Source: Stenotrophomonas sp.
Lineage (GTDB): Bacteria; Pseudomonadota; Gammaproteobacteria; Xanthomonadales; Xanthomonadaceae
Length of the DNA: 7,349 bases
Assembly (NCBI GenBank): GCA_003510825.1
Contig: DOKO01000075.1
Location: 1,352 to 8,700 of the forward strand
Direction: 5' to 3'
Each line of letters begins with the position of its first letter. Position 1 is the stretch's first letter. Shown here piece by piece: positions 5,593-7,349 of the stretch. The notes beneath the pieces were generated by a model that ran no database searches, had not been told where the DNA came from, and saw only the letters and a program-made list of their open reading frames with translations. A program made the position numbers and the translations under genes.

Positions 5593-5982
5593 TCACCGCC
5601 CTTTCGGGCGCTCCACATGCTGGTCGATCAGGATCACGTTGCCGTCCGGATCGGCCAGCTGCAGATACCCCGTGCCCTGTCCGTCCGGATCCGTGCGCGT
5701 GGTCAGCTCGATGCCCTGTGCATCCAGCGCGTCCTGCAGTTCGCGCACATCCTGGAACTCGCCCAGCTCCTGCCGGTACTGGTCCCAGCCCGGGTTGAAG
5801 GTCAGCAGATTGCCTTCGAACATGCCCTGGAACAGGCCGATGACGATGCCGCCATTGCGCAGCACCAGCCAGTTGCGTGCGGCATCACCGCCGGTCACCA
5901 CGAAGCCCAGCGCTTCGTAGAACCCGCGCGAGGCCGACAGATCCTTCACTGACAGGCTGACCGAGAAAGCACCCAGTTGCAT
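5593..5982 (-). CDS. VOC-superfamily (glyoxalase/bleomycin-resistance fold) protein, probably non-metal-binding
   Basis: A 129-residue single-domain protein with two beta-alpha-beta-beta-beta modules: FSVSLSVKDLSASRGFYEAL (6-25) opens the first and the end of the second reads YLQLADPDGNVILID (106-120). The size is normal for VOC proteins, which include glyoxalase I, dioxygenases and drug-binding proteins. At the positions where metal-dependent members carry His (first strand) and Glu (after PDGN), this protein has Ser7 and Leu118. A catalytic metal site is therefore unlikely and a binding or unknown role is more probable. The start at ATG 5982 is supported by GGAG six bases upstream and by the fold beginning there. 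A longer reading to 6129 adds 49 residues of non-domain sequence and is rejected. It converges with the kinase gene and diverges from the DUF819 gene. No specific function can be assigned. Confidence 0.85.
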   Translation of the reverse strand: MQLGAFSVSLSVKDLSASRGFYEALGFVVTGGDAARNWLVLRNGGIVIGLFQGMFEGNLLTFNPGWDQYRQELGEFQDVRELQDALDAQGIELTTRTDPDGQGTGYLQLADPDGNVILIDQHVERPKGR

Positions 5983-5988
5983 GACCTG

Positions 5989-5992
5989 CTCC
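5989..5992 (-). promoter_or_regulatory. Ribosome binding site of the VOC gene
   Basis: Minus-strand GGAG six bases before ATG 5982. It supports this start over the upstream in-frame candidates that extend to 6129. Confidence 0.65.
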
Positions 5993-6121
5993 GATGGCGA
6001 TGTGCCGGTGATATGCCGTTGGCGATGGGGCGTCGGGGATGGGGCAATTCTGCGCAGGTCGTGGAGCCGCGGCAAGCAGCGCAGCATGACCCGGCGTGAA
6101 GGCGATGTTAACCTCGGGCAG

Positions 6122-6146
6122 CGCCGCATCCTGCGGCGTTTTTTTT
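6122..6146 (+). terminator. Intrinsic terminator in the leader of the DUF819 gene
   Basis: CGCCGC (6122-6127) pairs perfectly with GCGGCG (6133-6138) across a five-base ATCCT loop, followed by eight T residues (6139-6146). This is a canonical Rho-independent terminator on the plus strand. No plus-strand gene ends just before it, and the VOC gene lies on the other strand. It could attenuate the DUF819 leader, end a short plus-strand transcript, or block read-through from colRS across the VOC gene. Confidence 0.8.
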
Positions 6147-6173
6147 CCGCTCTTTCGATCGACAGAGGATCCC

Positions 6174-7349
6174 ATGCCGACCGAACCCGCTACTGCCCTG
6201 ATCAGCAACGACATCGTGGGCCTCGGCCTGATTGCCGCCACCCTTGCCCTGATCTTCTGGGCGGCCAGTGGCCCGACCCCGCTGCTGAAGAAGATCTTCG
6301 CCTGGGTGCCGGCCCTGCTGCTGTGCTACTTCATCCCCGCCATCTACAACACCGCCGGTGTCATCGATGGCCACAACACCGCGCTGTACAACCCGGTGGC
6401 CCGCGACGTGCTGCTGCCGGCCGCGCTGGTCCTGCTGACCCTGTCGATCGACCTGAAGGGCATCGCCAAGCTCGGCCCGAAACTGCTCGTGGTGTTCTGC
6501 GCCGGTACCGCCGGCATCGTGCTCGGCGCCATCGTCTCCTTCCAGACCATGAAGCTGATCCACCCGGAAACGGTGGCCGGTGATACCTGGGCCGGCATGG
6601 CCGCACTGGCCGGCAGCTGGATCGGTGGGGGCGCCAACATGGTGGCCATGCGTGAAGTGTTCGGCGTCGATGCCACCACCTTCGGCCAGTTCGCGGTGGT
6701 CGACGTGGCCTGCGCCAGCCTGTGGATGGCCATCCTGCTGTTCCTGGCCAACCGTGCGCAGCAGATCGATACCCGCAACGGCGCCGATACCCGCGCCATC
6801 GATGAAATGAAGGCGCGCATCAGCGCCTACGACGCACAGAACGCCCGTATTCCCAGCATGACCGACCTGATGATCATCGTCGGCGTGGCGCTGGGTGGCG
6901 TCGGTCTCGCCCATGCAATCGCGGCGCCGCTGGCGGGCTGGTTCAAGGCCAACGTCAGCTGGGCCAGCCAGTTCAGCCTGGACAGCCAGTTCGTCTGGGT
7001 CATCCTGCTGTCCACCGCGATGGGCCTGGGCCTGAGCTTCACCCGCGCGCGACGGCTGGAAGCCGCCGGTGCCTCGCGACTGGGCACGGTGTTCCTGTAT
7101 TTCCTGATCGCCTGCATCGGCATGCAGATGAATCTGCTGTCGCTTCTGGACCGGCCCTGGCTGTTCCTGCTGGGTGCGATCTGGATGGCAACGCACGTGC
7201 TGGTGCTGTGGGTCGTGGCCAAGCTGCTGCGTGCGCCGCTGTTCTTCTTCGCCATCGGTTCGCAGGGCAACATCGGTGCGGCGGCGTCGGCACCGGTGGT
7301 GGCGGCGGCGTTCCATCCTTCGCTGGCACCGGTGGGCGTGCTGCTGGGC
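6174..7349 (+). CDS. DUF819-family multipass membrane protein (C-terminus cut by window edge)
   Basis: 392 codons are visible with no stop. DUF819 (YjcL-like) proteins are about 390-410 residues, so only a short C-terminal tail is probably missing. It is a hydrophobic protein with about ten membrane segments, beginning near 14-31 and 41-57. Two glycine-rich stretches stand out, GSWIGGGANMVAM (147-159) and GSQGNIGAAASAP (362-374). Their similar spacing within each half suggests an inverted-repeat transporter fold with broken helices, and residues 195-225 form a polar central loop. No substrate is established for the family to my knowledge. An ion-coupled transporter is the reasonable guess. 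The ATG at 6174 is preceded by AGAGGA four bases upstream. The gene is preceded by a strong terminator hairpin, so its expression may depend on attenuation. It has no evident functional tie to the lipid A genes. Confidence 0.85.
   Translation, partial: MPTEPATALISNDIVGLGLIAATLALIFWAASGPTPLLKKIFAWVPALLLCYFIPAIYNTAGVIDGHNTALYNPVARDVLLPAALVLLTLSIDLKGIAKLGPKLLVVFCAGTAGIVLGAIVSFQTMKLIHPETVAGDTWAGMAALAGSWIGGGANMVAMREVFGVDATTFGQFAVVDVACASLWMAILLFLANRAQQIDTRNGADTRAIDEMKARISAYDAQNARIPSMTDLMIIVGVALGGVGLAHAIAAPLAGWFKANVSWASQFSLDSQFVWVILLSTAMGLGLSFTRARRLEAAGASRLGTVFLYFLIACIGMQMNLLSLLDRPWLFLLGAIWMATHVLVLWVVAKLLRAPLFFFAIGSQGNIGAAASAPVVAAAFHPSLAPVGVLLG

Larger units (their letters stand above)
5983..6173. 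other. Divergent intergenic region between VOC and DUF819 genes
   Basis: This 191-bp stretch must contain the promoters of both genes. No confident sigma-70 hexamer pair could be placed on either strand. A GTTAAC palindrome lies at 6107-6112, just before the terminator hairpin, which is the most distinct element here. The right end holds AGAGGA (6164-6169), the ribosome binding site of the DUF819 gene. Confidence 0.5.

Noticed and set aside
4085..5596. 503-residue minus-strand frame opposite the sensor kinase
   Set aside because: It is a codon-position shadow of the kinase with low-complexity Gln/His/Arg composition and it crosses the SMAG repeats.
5596..5612. Small hairpin CGCCC-GAAA-GGGCG at the VOC gene 3' end as a terminator
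   Set aside because: The stem is only five bp, lies within the last codons and has no T-tract after it. The SMAG hairpin beyond it is a better candidate for a 3' end.
6108..7316. 402-residue minus-strand frame opposite the DUF819 gene
   Set aside because: Its composition is that of an antisense shadow (Gln, His, Gly, Asp rich) and the plus strand encodes a clear membrane protein with conserved motifs.

Overview
The window comes from a high-GC gammaproteobacterium, most likely Stenotrophomonas or a close relative in the Xanthomonadaceae. The evidence is the GC-rich codon use, the gene content, and three short stem-loop repeats around 5459-5553. These carry the GTAG tetranucleotide next to a palindrome, which is the hallmark of the SMAG repeats of Stenotrophomonas maltophilia. 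The species call is an inference.

Left half (1-3363, minus strand): three envelope genes point the same way. In transcription order they are a GT-C glycosyltransferase of the ArnT/GT39 type (1633-3363), a PAP2-family lipid phosphatase (754-1536) and an EptA-type lipid A phosphoethanolamine transferase (757 leftward). The last one leaves the window just after its first expected zinc ligand. The PAP2 stop and the eptA start overlap as ATGA. A 96-bp gap with a 9-bp hairpin separates the glycosyltransferase from the PAP2 gene.

Centre (3364-5449): a 105-bp divergent regulatory region, rich in repeats, separates the glycosyltransferase from a plus-strand two-component system. This system consists of an OmpR/PhoB-type response regulator resembling ColR and an overlapping sensor kinase resembling ColS/VgrS, with two ExxE motifs next to its periplasmic segment. 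The layout suggests that the two-component system controls the divergent lipid A/envelope modification genes, possibly in response to metal ions or cationic peptides. The link is inferred from gene order, shared motifs and knowledge of the family.

Right side (5450-7349): the SMAG cluster lies between the convergent kinase gene and a small VOC (glyoxalase-fold) gene (5593-5982, minus) that lacks the usual metal ligands. A 191-bp divergent gap follows. It holds a textbook intrinsic terminator (6122-6146) only 27 bp before the start of a DUF819-family membrane protein (6174 onward, plus), which runs off the right edge with 392 codons visible.

No CRISPR array, insertion sequence, tRNA or rRNA was seen. 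I did not find a clearly undescribed system. The best leads are the repeat architecture of the divergent control region, its 9-mer shared with the PAP2-eptA leader, and the terminator in the DUF819 leader.
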